A DNA stretch of 64,000 nt from Chryseolinea soli (lineage in GTDB: Bacteria > Bacteroidota > Bacteroidia > Cytophagales > Cyclobacteriaceae): NCBI RefSeq assembly GCF_003589925.1, contig NZ_CP032382.1:1054001-1118000 (forward strand), written 5' to 3'. A program made the translations under genes and the position numbers. This document shows, piece after piece, positions 51,656 through 59,437 of this stretch. The notes beneath the pieces were generated by a model. That model was not told the DNA's origin. It worked only from the letters and a program-made list of their open reading frames with translations, and searched no databases. Within the stretch, counting starts at the first letter, position 1, and the number at the start of each line of letters is the position of its first letter.

Positions 51656-52915
51656 TCAACCGAACAAGAAATACGCAACGATCAACGTAACGATGACATT
51701 AAAAAGCTGCGCGCCCAGGAAAGCATACATGGGTTTTCGCGAATTGGAATTAAACAAGTCGGAGAATTTTGTTTCCAGTCCGATGCTGGTGAAGGCCAGG
51801 ACAAACCACAGGGTTTGGATGCTCTTGAGGCCATCTTTTACGGCAGCCACTTTTTCGGGGCTGAGAAAAAATGAAAAGAGCAACGATGCGCCTACAAATC
51901 CGATAACAAATTTGGGGAATCTTTCCCAGATCACACCCAGTGTGGGCTTCTGATCTTGTTTGGCATCCGGCCCTTTGCTGGCGTAGGTCCAATACACGCT
52001 GATGGCAAACGCGGCAAGGCCCAGCAACACGTTTTGTGAAAACTTGACGATGGTGCTGATCTTCAATGCGGTTTCGCCTACCAACGTGCCCGAAGCCACC
52101 ACAGCACCCGTCGTGTCGATGCTGCCACCGAGCCAGGCGCCGGTCACTTCCTGGGAGAAGCCATAGTAGCGTGCGATGTAGGGCATCACGATCATCATGG
52201 GGATGGCCGTGATGAGTACCAGGGAGATCACATAAGAAAGTTTCTTTGTATCGCCTTTGATGGCACCGGCTGTGGCGATGGCTGCCGATACGCCACAGAT
52301 GGAAACGGCACTGCTGATCATCATGGACAGCTCGTCGTCGACTTTCAGTTTTTTGCAAAGCCAGAACGCAAAATACCAAACGCTGAGCACCACCACCAAC
52401 GCCTGCACCAGCCCCAACGAACCGGCCTTTAGAATATCGGAAAAGATCACGCCGGTTCCCAAAAGGACCAGCCCGATCTTGACAAACAACTCGGTTGACA
52501 GCGCCTCACGAAACCACTGCGGCAAGTTGATGACGTTGCCCACGAGCAAGCCGATCGCGAGGCTGAAGATCACGGCCTCCAGGTTCAAGTCTTTGACACC
52601 CTTGTTACCGGCCAGCATCAATGCTACGACAGTAAGTAAATAGACGATCGGAAAGACCGACGCCGCGCGTTTCACCGATTTATTAGTGAGCCACGCCCCT
52701 GCCACTGAAAACACAAACACCAAAACAAATTGCGCCCCGATCTTTCCCAGGTTTTGCGCCGTAAAAACTTTTTCCGACAACTCTTGTGCGTTGTTCCAGG
52801 AATAGGCGGGCACAGGAACGGTCAGTCCTGCCAGGAAAAGAATGATGATCACAAAACCGAGCACCACAACGGCCCAGTCTTCATGAAGAATTGCTTTGGT
52901 TTGCACGGATGCCAT
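51656..52915 (-). CDS. YeiH-type putative sulfate exporter (UPF0324 family)
   Basis: The 419-residue protein has about eleven helices and the YeiH/PSE signature regions: LEAVIFSLAIGLLVGN, KIGLVLLGTGVIFSDI, SAVSICGVSAAIATAGAIKGD (about 195-215), WLGGSIDTTGAVVASG (about 254-269) and the C-terminal FTSIGLETKFSDL. The family is annotated as putative sulfate exporters, though direct proof is limited. A long leader of about 520 bases and a GTCTAT-N8-TAGA box at its promoter link it to the sulfur/cysteine gene set on the left. It converges with the PAP2 gene, 13 bases apart. Confidence 0.88.
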   Translation of the reverse strand: MASVQTKAILHEDWAVVVLGFVIIILFLAGLTVPVPAYSWNNAQELSEKVFTAQNLGKIGAQFVLVFVFSVAGAWLTNKSVKRAASVFPIVYLLTVVALMLAGNKGVKDLNLEAVIFSLAIGLLVGNVINLPQWFREALSTELFVKIGLVLLGTGVIFSDILKAGSLGLVQALVVVLSVWYFAFWLCKKLKVDDELSMMISSAVSICGVSAAIATAGAIKGDTKKLSYVISLVLITAIPMMIVMPYIARYYGFSQEVTGAWLGGSIDTTGAVVASGTLVGETALKISTIVKFSQNVLLGLAAFAISVYWTYASKGPDAKQDQKPTLGVIWERFPKFVIGFVGASLLFSFFLSPEKVAAVKDGLKSIQTLWFVLAFTSIGLETKFSDLFNSNSRKPMYAFLGAQLFNVIVTLIVAYFLFG

Positions 52916-53440
52916 GAGTATTGCGTTTGGTCTGGGCGATGAATGGAGGCGATCTCCATCGTTGCCAGGAGCAATTTAGTATTTCCTTAAAAATATAAGC
53001 CGTGCGCTGGAATAAATATACAGGAGGTAAATACCGACAAAGCAGGTGTGATGTGGCTGATCAACGGTGCCCTTCCGGAGCCTGGCCTCGCGACCAGGCT
53101 CCATAAAAGGGATTTAACCAGTTTAGGTTAATGAGTGCTTTTATTTCGTATGGAAAACGAAAGGGAGAGGTAATTCAGACTGTACCAGAGTTTGAATCCC
53201 TCATCCCTTTACCCTAACTACAACCAGAAAATTGTACGCATATATGGGTTGCCAACCAATTTCATTTTGAGATTCACTTTTCATGGCCAATAGACAAGCA
53301 CATGCCTCGCAGCATTTCTTAAATTTCCAGCTTCACTTTGGTGGGAAATGATGTCAAAAAAATATTGCTTTCTATCAGCAATGCCTAAAACATATTCATC
53401 CTTACTCGTTCGATGTTGCCTTTCTTGCGCGACAACGGGA
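52916..53440 (-). other. Long 5' leader of the YeiH-type gene
   Basis: From the predicted start near 53434 to the gene there are about 520 bases without a real gene. It contains a strong hairpin, GGAGCCTGG-N8-CCAGGCTCC (53077-53102), which has no T run on the minus strand, and a short Cys-rich but start-less frame reading KKCCEACAC (53320 to 53294). Two small frames with ATG (from 53284 and from 53104) carry few Cys. Long leaders usually mean RNA-level control, but no known riboswitch was recognised. Confidence 0.45.
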
Positions 53441-53484
53441 CAAAAGTAAAACGAAAATTTTAAATGTCTATCAAATTGGTAGAT
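53441..53484 (-). promoter_or_regulatory. Promoter of the YeiH-type gene with GTCTAT-N8-TAGA box
   Basis: TACTTTTG on the minus strand (53448 to 53441) matches TAnnTTTG. The box, GTCTATCAAATTGGTAGAT on the plus strand (53466-53484), lies 17 bases upstream and includes the likely -33 TTTG. Confidence 0.65.
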
Positions 53485-53632
53485 TTTTATTTTCTCTCAA
53501 AAAAATTTTATCAACGATGCAAAATTATGAAAATGATCCAACGACAATGCGCGAGGAAAAACATTTTCGCGCAATTAACAATAATATAATAGAGCGCCGA
53601 TGGCATGACCGCGCACCGATCAAAAACAACGC

Positions 53633-53674
53633 ACAAAAAAAATCCCTGCGCACGGTCTCGACCACGCGCAGGGA
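53633..53674 (-). terminator. Terminator of the sigma/anti-sigma/DUF4097 operon
   Basis: TCCCTGCGC (53643-53651) pairs with GCGCAGGGA (53666-53674). On the minus strand a run of eight T follows (53642 to 53635). It starts 25 bases after the last stop codon of the operon. Confidence 0.9.
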
Positions 53675-53698
53675 CATTCTCTAAATCGTTTGTTCTAC

Positions 53699-54445
53699 TT
53701 ATTGCACCGCTTTCCGGATGTAGACGTTACCATATTTGGAATCGAACTCATATTTCGGTCCGGTGCCAGGCTTGGCCACGACATAGGTGTGGAAGTCGCC
53801 TTGCTTGAAACCTTCCGAGCCGAACTTGGCGTCGAAGTTGGTGTAGATCTCACCGTAGTTTGTTGTGGCGGCCACCTCACCCGTGGCGCGCTCGGTCAAC
53901 GCCGCATCCACTCCGCCATAGATGGCGTCTACCGTGAGCGGTCCGGTGAAGTCCTTGATCTCCACCATGCCATAAACGGACTCGACACGGGTCTGGAAAT
54001 TTCGCGGCACCTTGATTTCCACCACAATATCCATATCCAGTCCATACGACATCCGGTCAAATCCACCCCGGCCATGCTCCTGCTCATACTTGTGCAGTTC
54101 TTCTTTGTTCTTGAAAACAATTTTGTTAGCGCCGTCCACGATGGTGATGCGGTGAGGAAGGCTCTTCATGTTCTTGATCTCGTTCCGGATCGAGATCGTG
54201 TTTCCGGAAACCGAAGTGAGCAGCTCGAACGCATCGTCGTTCTCTCCGTAGTTGATGCTCACTGTGCCCTGCACGCTGATCTCGTTTTTATCCCAAGTGC
54301 TCACGCGCACCATTTCGGGGTAGTCGAAGTGCAGCACCACTTGCTGTCCTGGTTTTGCCTCCACCGTCTTGTTGATGGCGGTTTGCGCGAAGTTTGTTAG
54401 CGGCATCACCAGCGCGATCAAAATCCCTAGCCTGTTTCTTTTCAT
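53699..54445 (-). CDS. Exported DUF4097-like beta-strand repeat protein
   Basis: The 248-residue product has a signal peptide cut after NFAQ (about residue 21) and then a beta-strand-rich domain. Its second half (about 150-248) has the repeated V-x-S/A-x-Y-G-x-V/I pattern (ESVYGMVEIKD, DAIYGGVDAAL, TNYGEIYTNF, SKYGNVYIRK) of DUF4097 proteins, which fold as a right-handed beta solenoid. It follows a DUF4097 protein, an anti-sigma factor and an ECF sigma factor on the same strand, so it is likely part of an envelope-sensing unit. Biochemical function is unknown. Confidence 0.78.
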   Translation of the reverse strand: MKRNRLGILIALVMPLTNFAQTAINKTVEAKPGQQVVLHFDYPEMVRVSTWDKNEISVQGTVSINYGENDDAFELLTSVSGNTISIRNEIKNMKSLPHRITIVDGANKIVFKNKEELHKYEQEHGRGGFDRMSYGLDMDIVVEIKVPRNFQTRVESVYGMVEIKDFTGPLTVDAIYGGVDAALTERATGEVAATTNYGEIYTNFDAKFGSEGFKQGDFHTYVVAKPGTGPKYEFDSKYGNVYIRKAVQ

Positions 54446-54466
54446 AGCGTTAGATTTTTAGAAGCC

Positions 54467-54511
54467 GTACTCCCCCGCCCTGCCGCGAGGCAAGCCCATT
54501 CGGGGGAGTAC
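54467..54511 (-). repeat. Long hairpin between the two DUF4097 genes
   Basis: GTACTCCCCC (54467-54476) and GGGGGAGTAC (54502-54511) form a perfect 10-bp stem around a 25-base loop. No T run follows on the minus strand. It may set the relative level or stability of the two mRNA parts. Confidence 0.6.
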
Positions 54512-54519
54512 AGTTCAAG

Positions 54520-55287
54520 TTATTTCTTCCGGAGATACACGTTGTTGTGTGTGGAAGACAGGGTAATGTCTACTCCCCCGCCGTTTATTTTGGCCGTCAC
54601 GGTGTCGCTGCTGTATTTATTGAGACCGCCGGCCGTGGTCGCATCCACCTTGAACTCGGGGTCAACAAAGATTTCCCCGTACACCGTGCTCATTTTCACC
54701 GAAGCCTTCACCGTGGTGGGCAGTGCGAGGTCTACGTGGCCATGCACGGATACGATGGAGATAGGATTCTTCAGCGTAGCGCTGAGCGAACCTTCGATGT
54801 TGCCATGGACCGTATTGATGGTCATGGGGCCTGTCACGTTGGTCAGGTTGATACCGTTGTGAACCGTGGAGATCTCGATCTCGCCCTCGACGTCTTTGAT
54901 GTTCACCTCGCTGCCGTGGGGCGAAGTGTGGGTGAAGGAAACCGTTACGCCTTTGGGCACTTTGATGGTGATGTCGGGGCCGTCCATGCGTTTCATTTGC
55001 TGTACCTCGATCACACCATTCTTGTCGACCACCGACAGGCCGAGTCCGGTGTTGTCTTCCAATCCCATGGCGTTGATGGCGCGCAGACCCTTGGCACGAT
55101 CGTCGGCGTCGCGTTTGCCGCTTCGGGAGGTGAAGATGATCTCGTTACCGGAGTATCCTTCAATGTCCACGTTATTCAATTCTTTGATTTCCAACCGGCC
55201 AGTACTCTTCGCTATTTTGAATTCCTGTGCCTGGATATACCCCAAGGTTGTTATTACCAGGGCGATCGTTGTCATTATCTTTCTCAT
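54520..55287 (-). CDS. Exported DUF4097 family beta-strand repeat protein
   Basis: The 255-residue product has a signal peptide (cut after YIQAQ, about 21) and a DUF4097 solenoid from about 120 on, with repeating units such as STVHNGINLTNV, NTVHGNIEGSL, VSVHGHVDLAL, STVYGEIFVD and STHNNVYLRK. The motif spacing is about 20-25 residues. It is encoded between an anti-sigma factor and a second DUF4097-like protein and is presumably secreted to the periplasm or surface. In Bacteroidota such genes often stand in sigma-factor operons; their biochemical role is not known. Confidence 0.82.
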   Translation of the reverse strand: MRKIMTTIALVITTLGYIQAQEFKIAKSTGRLEIKELNNVDIEGYSGNEIIFTSRSGKRDADDRAKGLRAINAMGLEDNTGLGLSVVDKNGVIEVQQMKRMDGPDITIKVPKGVTVSFTHTSPHGSEVNIKDVEGEIEISTVHNGINLTNVTGPMTINTVHGNIEGSLSATLKNPISIVSVHGHVDLALPTTVKASVKMSTVYGEIFVDPEFKVDATTAGGLNKYSSDTVTAKINGGGVDITLSSTHNNVYLRKK

Positions 55288-55421
55288 TGCAGATGCTTGT
55301 TTTCGTTTTGTTTGTTTGTTTCGACTGTATTTAAAGTGCTACTCGATAATAGTGCTGGTGTGGGTGTGACTTACGTATACGTATTTGATTTACTACTATG
55401 CTTTCACTTCTTTTTCTTCCT

Positions 55422-56198
55422 CTAGGAGAGCCTCATCAACCCGATGTGGGCTTCGTCTTTCACTGCGGGCAACACGCCTTCTTCGGTGGTGATGCGTTGC
55501 AATTCTTCTGTCACGCCTTTCTCTTTCATTTCCACCATGAGGCGGATCAAAGCGATCTGCACCATGGGATCTTTTTGTGTGCTCAGCGAGGCAACTAACA
55601 TCTTGCGCACATACGGCTGATGTTGGAATTTGCGCAACGCTTCCAGGGCCGCCATGCGCACGTTCGTGTTCGGATCGTCGTTCATGGCTTTCACCAGGGC
55701 ATTCACGATCTCGTCGTCGGCCTTGACAACACTTTTGTAGGCTACCGTTGCGCCCTCCACGCGTTTGCTTGCCGAATTTTGATTGTCCAGCATGCCGATC
55801 AGCAATTGCTTGGTGCGATCCATCTCCTCTTTCATCTTGGTGATCTCTGCGGCCTGTTGTTGTTGTTTGCTGATCCAGAAGCCGATGCCTCCACCCAAAA
55901 CCAACAGCAATACCGCGGCGGCCACTCTATAGAGCGCGGGCTGAAAGAACACGGTCTTACCGGTTTTCTGTTTGCCCATCTCTTCCTGCAACATCTTGTC
56001 GAAGGCCACCTTCAGGTGATCCGACGGTTCCAGGCGCGCCGCGTTGTTCATGGCCTGGATCACTTCCTTGAGTTGTTCGTAAAGCGTAAAGGCTTCTGCA
56101 TTGCGAACCAATTCCTGCTCCACGTTCTTTCTCTCCTCGTCGGAAAGTTTTCCGTCGATGTAGTCAATGAGCAGGCTTTCCAATTTTTCCTTTTCCAT
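55422..56198 (-). CDS. Anti-sigma factor with a periplasmic HEAT-repeat domain
   Basis: The 258-residue protein has an N-terminal cytoplasmic domain (about 1-85; LLIDYIDGKLSDEERKNVEQEL, the anti-sigma N-terminal type without the zinc-binding His-x3-C-x2-C), one membrane helix (about 90-110), a coiled coil (about 112-135), and HEAT-like helical repeats in the periplasm (about 160-255, NTNVRMAALEALRKF and MVQIALIRLMVEM). It follows the ECF sigma gene 27 bases on and should hold that sigma factor at the membrane until an envelope signal arrives. Confidence 0.82.
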   Translation of the reverse strand: MEKEKLESLLIDYIDGKLSDEERKNVEQELVRNAEAFTLYEQLKEVIQAMNNAARLEPSDHLKVAFDKMLQEEMGKQKTGKTVFFQPALYRVAAAVLLLVLGGGIGFWISKQQQQAAEITKMKEEMDRTKQLLIGMLDNQNSASKRVEGATVAYKSVVKADDEIVNALVKAMNDDPNTNVRMAALEALRKFQHQPYVRKMLVASLSTQKDPMVQIALIRLMVEMKEKGVTEELQRITTEEGVLPAVKDEAHIGLMRLS

Positions 56199-56225
56199 AT
56201 CGTCTTGGGGATCGCGGGGATCCGT

Positions 56226-56783
56226 TCAATTTTTCTCCAGTTCAAAATAATATTCGCGAAGCTTGGCCACGGCGCGGTGCACTTTCACTTTGATGTTGGC
56301 CACGGTGGTGTTCATGATCTGCGCCACCTCCTCATACTTCATGTGTTGGAAGCGCGTGAGCACCAACAGCTCGCGTTGTTCGTCGGGCAGCATGGCCATG
56401 GAACGGTGGAGCAACTTCTCTTTTTCTTCCCAAGGTTCGTCTTCCGTTTCGGGCATGTTGTCTTTCAGTTTTTCCACGTCTACAAAATCGGAGTACTTGT
56501 TTTTATGCGCCTGGTAGTGATCCGAAAAAACATTGCGGGCCACCTGGTAGATCCACGATTGAAACCGGGCTCCTTCTTTATAGCTGCCCCGGTATTTGAT
56601 GATCCGCAAAAAAACGTTCTGGGTCAGGTCTTCGGCCAGGGCGCGGTCCATCGCCAACCGGGCCAGAAAATTGAAGATGCGCTTGTTATAGCGCTCAAAA
56701 AGCGTCGATGCCTGCTGAAGATCACCGTTTTTTACGGCCTCCATGATCATTTCGTCTGTCATCAACTCTGTGCTTTTTGTCAA
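56226..56783 (-). CDS. ECF-type RNA polymerase sigma factor
   Basis: The 185-residue product has sigma region 2 (about 25-95: RYNKRIFNFLARLAMDRALAEDLTQNVFLRII, FQSWIYQVARNVFSD) and region 4 (about 130-178: LPDEQRELLVLTRFQHMKYEEVAQIMNTTVANIKVKVHRAVAKL). It directs RNA polymerase to a small regulon and is presumably controlled by the anti-sigma factor encoded next. Several ATGs are possible at the start (56783, 56762); the first is shown. The downstream genes, a HEAT-type anti-sigma factor and two DUF4097 proteins, form its operon. Confidence 0.9.
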   Translation of the reverse strand: MTKSTELMTDEMIMEAVKNGDLQQASTLFERYNKRIFNFLARLAMDRALAEDLTQNVFLRIIKYRGSYKEGARFQSWIYQVARNVFSDHYQAHKNKYSDFVDVEKLKDNMPETEDEPWEEKEKLLHRSMAMLPDEQRELLVLTRFQHMKYEEVAQIMNTTVANIKVKVHRAVAKLREYYFELEKN

Positions 56784-56850
56784 TTTTCGTGTTAGTTACC
56801 GGTAGGTTAATAAATGGTTACAACCAGATTTACAGATTTTCGGGCAAATA

Positions 56851-56880
56851 AAAAAAGCCGCACGGGAGTGGGGCTTTTTT
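56851..56880. terminator. Bidirectional terminator
   Basis: AAAAAAGCC (56851-56859) pairs with GGCTTTTTT (56872-56880) around a 12-base loop. It stops minus-strand transcripts from the epimerase gene before they enter the sigma-factor promoter. Confidence 0.9.
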
Positions 56881-57009
56881 GGCATTTCAGAAGAGATTAA
56901 TAGCAGCAATAGGCCGACAGCGTCATTTTTTGCCGATTTTTTGAGTCTATCCGCGCCGCAATAATAGCTGCATACAATGAAGGCTAAAAACCTCGCAACG
57001 CATGAAAGC

Positions 57010-57930
57010 CTAAGACTTTGCTACTATGCTTCTAAGGGCCAGCGGTAGGGCGGAATATTTGAACTGATAGCCGGCAGCCAAGAGCCGGGCAGGAACGACA
57101 CGACGGCTTTTAAGAATCAGCTCCGTCTCCGTACCTATAAAAACAGCGCCAAGTTTCAGCAGCCAAACCGGTGAAGGCAAGCCAAACGGCACTTTACAAA
57201 CCTCCCGCAACGTGCGCATGAAGTCTGCATTGACCACAGGCGTGGGGGAGGTCACATTGAAGGTGCCTTGCAGTGTTTCGTGATCGTAGAGCCAGTGCAT
57301 GATGGCGGCTACATCGTCTTCATGGATCCAGGTGATGTATTGATGTCCGTTGCCCTGCTTACCTCCTAAACCAGCACGCACCAGGTTGAGCAGACGAGGA
57401 AAAGCGCCATCGCTCATGCCCAACACAATACCCACGCGCAACAGTACCTTTCGTGTAGCCGGTGTGTCTTGTTCCCAGAAGATCTTTTCCCACGCTCGAC
57501 AAACATCAACCGAAAATCCTTCACCCATCTCGCCGGTGGCTTCATCCATGGGACGATCTTCGGCATGGCGATAGATGGTGGCCGATGCACTCTGGATCCA
57601 AACGCGGGGTGGCACAGCGGCCCGGCGGACGGCTTCTCCCAGCACACGCGTGGAATCTAAACGGGAATCGAGTATTTCTTTTTTGTTCTCGGGGGTGTAA
57701 CGGCAGTTCACATTTTTTCCCGTGAGGTTGATCAGCAAGTCGGCGCCGTCCAGTTCGCGCGCCCATATATCGGCCAGGTGCTTGGCATCCCATACCACGG
57801 TTCGGATATTGCCTGCGTCGGGTTGACTTCTCCGGCTTAGGATAACTACTTCTTTTGCTTGTGCACTAAAATAACGGGCCAGAACGGAACCCAAATAACC
57901 ACTGCCTCCGGCAAGAACTATCTTATTCAT
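57010..57930 (-). CDS. TIGR01777 family SDR-type epimerase/reductase (SDR39U1-like)
   Basis: The 306-residue product has the extended-SDR NAD(P) motif GGSGYLGSVLARYF (about 8-21), and the TIGR01777 features NLTGKNVNCRYTPENKKEILDSR (about 77-99), SASATIYRH with EGFSVDVCRAWE, LRVGIVLG and the DUF1731-type C-terminus. The YxxxK catalytic pair is not conserved in this subgroup, so the enzyme activity is uncertain. The start at 57930 is the ATG directly before the nucleotide-binding strand. It is the last gene of an operon headed by a GbsR-type regulator and is followed by a terminator. Confidence 0.88.
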   Translation of the reverse strand: MNKIVLAGGSGYLGSVLARYFSAQAKEVVILSRRSQPDAGNIRTVVWDAKHLADIWARELDGADLLINLTGKNVNCRYTPENKKEILDSRLDSTRVLGEAVRRAAVPPRVWIQSASATIYRHAEDRPMDEATGEMGEGFSVDVCRAWEKIFWEQDTPATRKVLLRVGIVLGMSDGAFPRLLNLVRAGLGGKQGNGHQYITWIHEDDVAAIMHWLYDHETLQGTFNVTSPTPVVNADFMRTLREVCKVPFGLPSPVWLLKLGAVFIGTETELILKSRRVVPARLLAAGYQFKYSALPLALRSIVAKS

Positions 57931-57938
57931 ATATATTA

Positions 57939-58409
57939 TTATAGAATGATCCAAAGTACCATAACCCGATACAAAACCCAAGTCAGGGACATATACCAAG
58001 GCATTTCCAAAAGTTTCACGCGTTGTATATGCGCCAAGAACATCATGCCCACCACGATCATGAACCAGGCCAGGTGGCCTTCAGCAGAATACGTGCCGTG
58101 CGTAAATATCAAGCCCGGCAGCAACAACAACGCTCCAACAAAAGATATCGTCATCATATTGCACAAATAGGCCAGTGCTTTGTTCTTATTCGCCAGGATA
58201 GCCACGACACTTTGAAACAGAATTTGTCCTCCGCATATGCTCAACTCCCGTGTCAAATGGCTCGCGGGCACGAGTGGGCTTAGCAGTTGCGTGTAGGCAT
58301 TCAGGATCAGGCTGGTCACTAGCCAGGTGAAGACCAGATAGGCAATACGGTACGGCACATTGAAGATGGGTGCATATGGCAGGTTGATATGATCTCTTAG
58401 TGTTTTCAT
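57939..58409 (-). CDS. Hypothetical membrane protein (about four helices)
   Basis: I do not recognise this 156-residue protein. It has about four to five membrane helices (around 23-43, 60-75, 80-102, 114-128, 138-156) and few charged residues. It starts 11 bases after the stop of another small membrane protein and ends 8 bases before the epimerase gene, so it belongs to the regulator/ferritin-like operon. The two small proteins may form a heteromeric membrane unit, by position only. Confidence 0.7.
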   Translation of the reverse strand: MKTLRDHINLPYAPIFNVPYRIAYLVFTWLVTSLILNAYTQLLSPLVPASHLTRELSICGGQILFQSVVAILANKNKALAYLCNMMTISFVGALLLLPGLIFTHGTYSAEGHLAWFMIVVGMMFLAHIQRVKLLEMPWYMSLTWVLYRVMVLWIIL

Positions 58410-58420
58410 GGCTGTTTCAC

Positions 58421-58804
58421 TTAAAAACTGAGGTGAGGAAGAAATTTGCCTTGGGTTCGTTTGCTGATGACTTCATTCCAGGTGATCAGGTAATAATAGG
58501 AGGCCAGCATCCAGGGGACCAGGATCAACAACGCGGGATGGGGCATCTGGCCGGTGTTGCGCGCGACTATATAGAGCACGAGCAGTACGATCCAGGAAAG
58601 GACCTGGTGTACAATCTTTAGCCGATAGTGTCTTGTCTTTAAAAGAATCGACGTCAAGGAACCTAACAATTGCCATGGGCCCAATAGGATTTGCGCATAA
58701 AGAACGACAAAATACCACTGTTCTCCGTTGTCAAAAAAAAGTATCAGCAACGCCAGCGCGAAAACGAAGAGGAGGGTTTGTATGGCTAAATCGACGTATT
58801 TCAT
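58421..58804 (-). CDS. Hypothetical membrane protein (four helices)
   Basis: I do not recognise this 127-residue protein. It consists of four membrane helices (about 8-26, 30-52, 63-83, 91-110) with a basic loop between the second and third, ending in a short Lys-containing tail. It lies between the ferritin-like gene and a second small membrane protein gene, with gaps of 54 and 11 bases, and is expected to be in the same operon under the GbsR-type regulator. Confidence 0.7.
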   Translation of the reverse strand: MKYVDLAIQTLLFVFALALLILFFDNGEQWYFVVLYAQILLGPWQLLGSLTSILLKTRHYRLKIVHQVLSWIVLLVLYIVARNTGQMPHPALLILVPWMLASYYYLITWNEVISKRTQGKFLPHLSF

Positions 58805-58858
58805 AATATTATATGTATTGTATTTTCAGGAATTATTGAAACATTGTTATAAAAAAAT

Positions 58859-59419
58859 TTATTTTTGACAGTATGGATCGGATTTCTCCACCGGGTACTT
58901 GTGGTCGAGATCGATGTTGTTGAAGCTGCTCGCACGGCTCCAGCCAAAAAGCCTTTCAAAAAAAGGAAGCAAGCGGTTATCCTTGATCTGATCGCCAAAG
59001 TATACTTCGTGTTCCTTCTCTTTTATCCCCATCTCATAAAGCACATGGTCGTGCTCGTGGATGCCGATCGCATTGAAGTACTGTTTCATTCGGAAGTATT
59101 CGCACACATTGCCGCTCTCGAGCCTGCCCGCAAAATAAAAAGGCATGAACCATCCGATGACGTAGCAGCTTCCTGAAATTATTTTTCCGACAACATGAAA
59201 CCGGATCTCGTACCAGCGTGAAGGTTTGATGCCGTACAAGCCCATGATGGCCAGCACTTCCTGGCGATGGTTCCACTCATCGATCTCGATCTGATGGATG
59301 GCCGCTTTCTCGGCGTCATTTTTTACAGAGCCCGCGTGGCCATGGTAGGCAAACGCTGCCGCCTTTTCTGCGGAGTATGCCTGGCGGAGGAGATCCGCCA
59401 GTGCCGGTTGAAGTTTCAT
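58859..59419 (-). CDS. Ferritin-like / demethoxyubiquinone-hydroxylase-type protein
   Basis: The 186-residue helical protein has the carboxylate-bridged di-iron pattern of the ferritin-like superfamily: Glu in AYSAEKAAAFAYHGH (about 14-28), E-x2-H in HQIEIDEWNHRQE (about 42-54), and E-x5-H plus E-x2-H in the second pair of helices (KEKEHEVYF about 132-140). It resembles the UbiF/Coq7-like or rubrerythrin-type group with a hydrophobic middle stretch (about 82-105). The start at 59419 is the ATG. A TTG two codons earlier is also open. It follows the GbsR-type regulator gene by 18 bases. Confidence 0.72.
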   Translation of the reverse strand: MKLQPALADLLRQAYSAEKAAAFAYHGHAGSVKNDAEKAAIHQIEIDEWNHRQEVLAIMGLYGIKPSRWYEIRFHVVGKIISGSCYVIGWFMPFYFAGRLESGNVCEYFRMKQYFNAIGIHEHDHVLYEMGIKEKEHEVYFGDQIKDNRLLPFFERLFGWSRASSFNNIDLDHKYPVEKSDPYCQK

Positions 59420-59437
59420 ATGCAAAAAGTTTTAATG

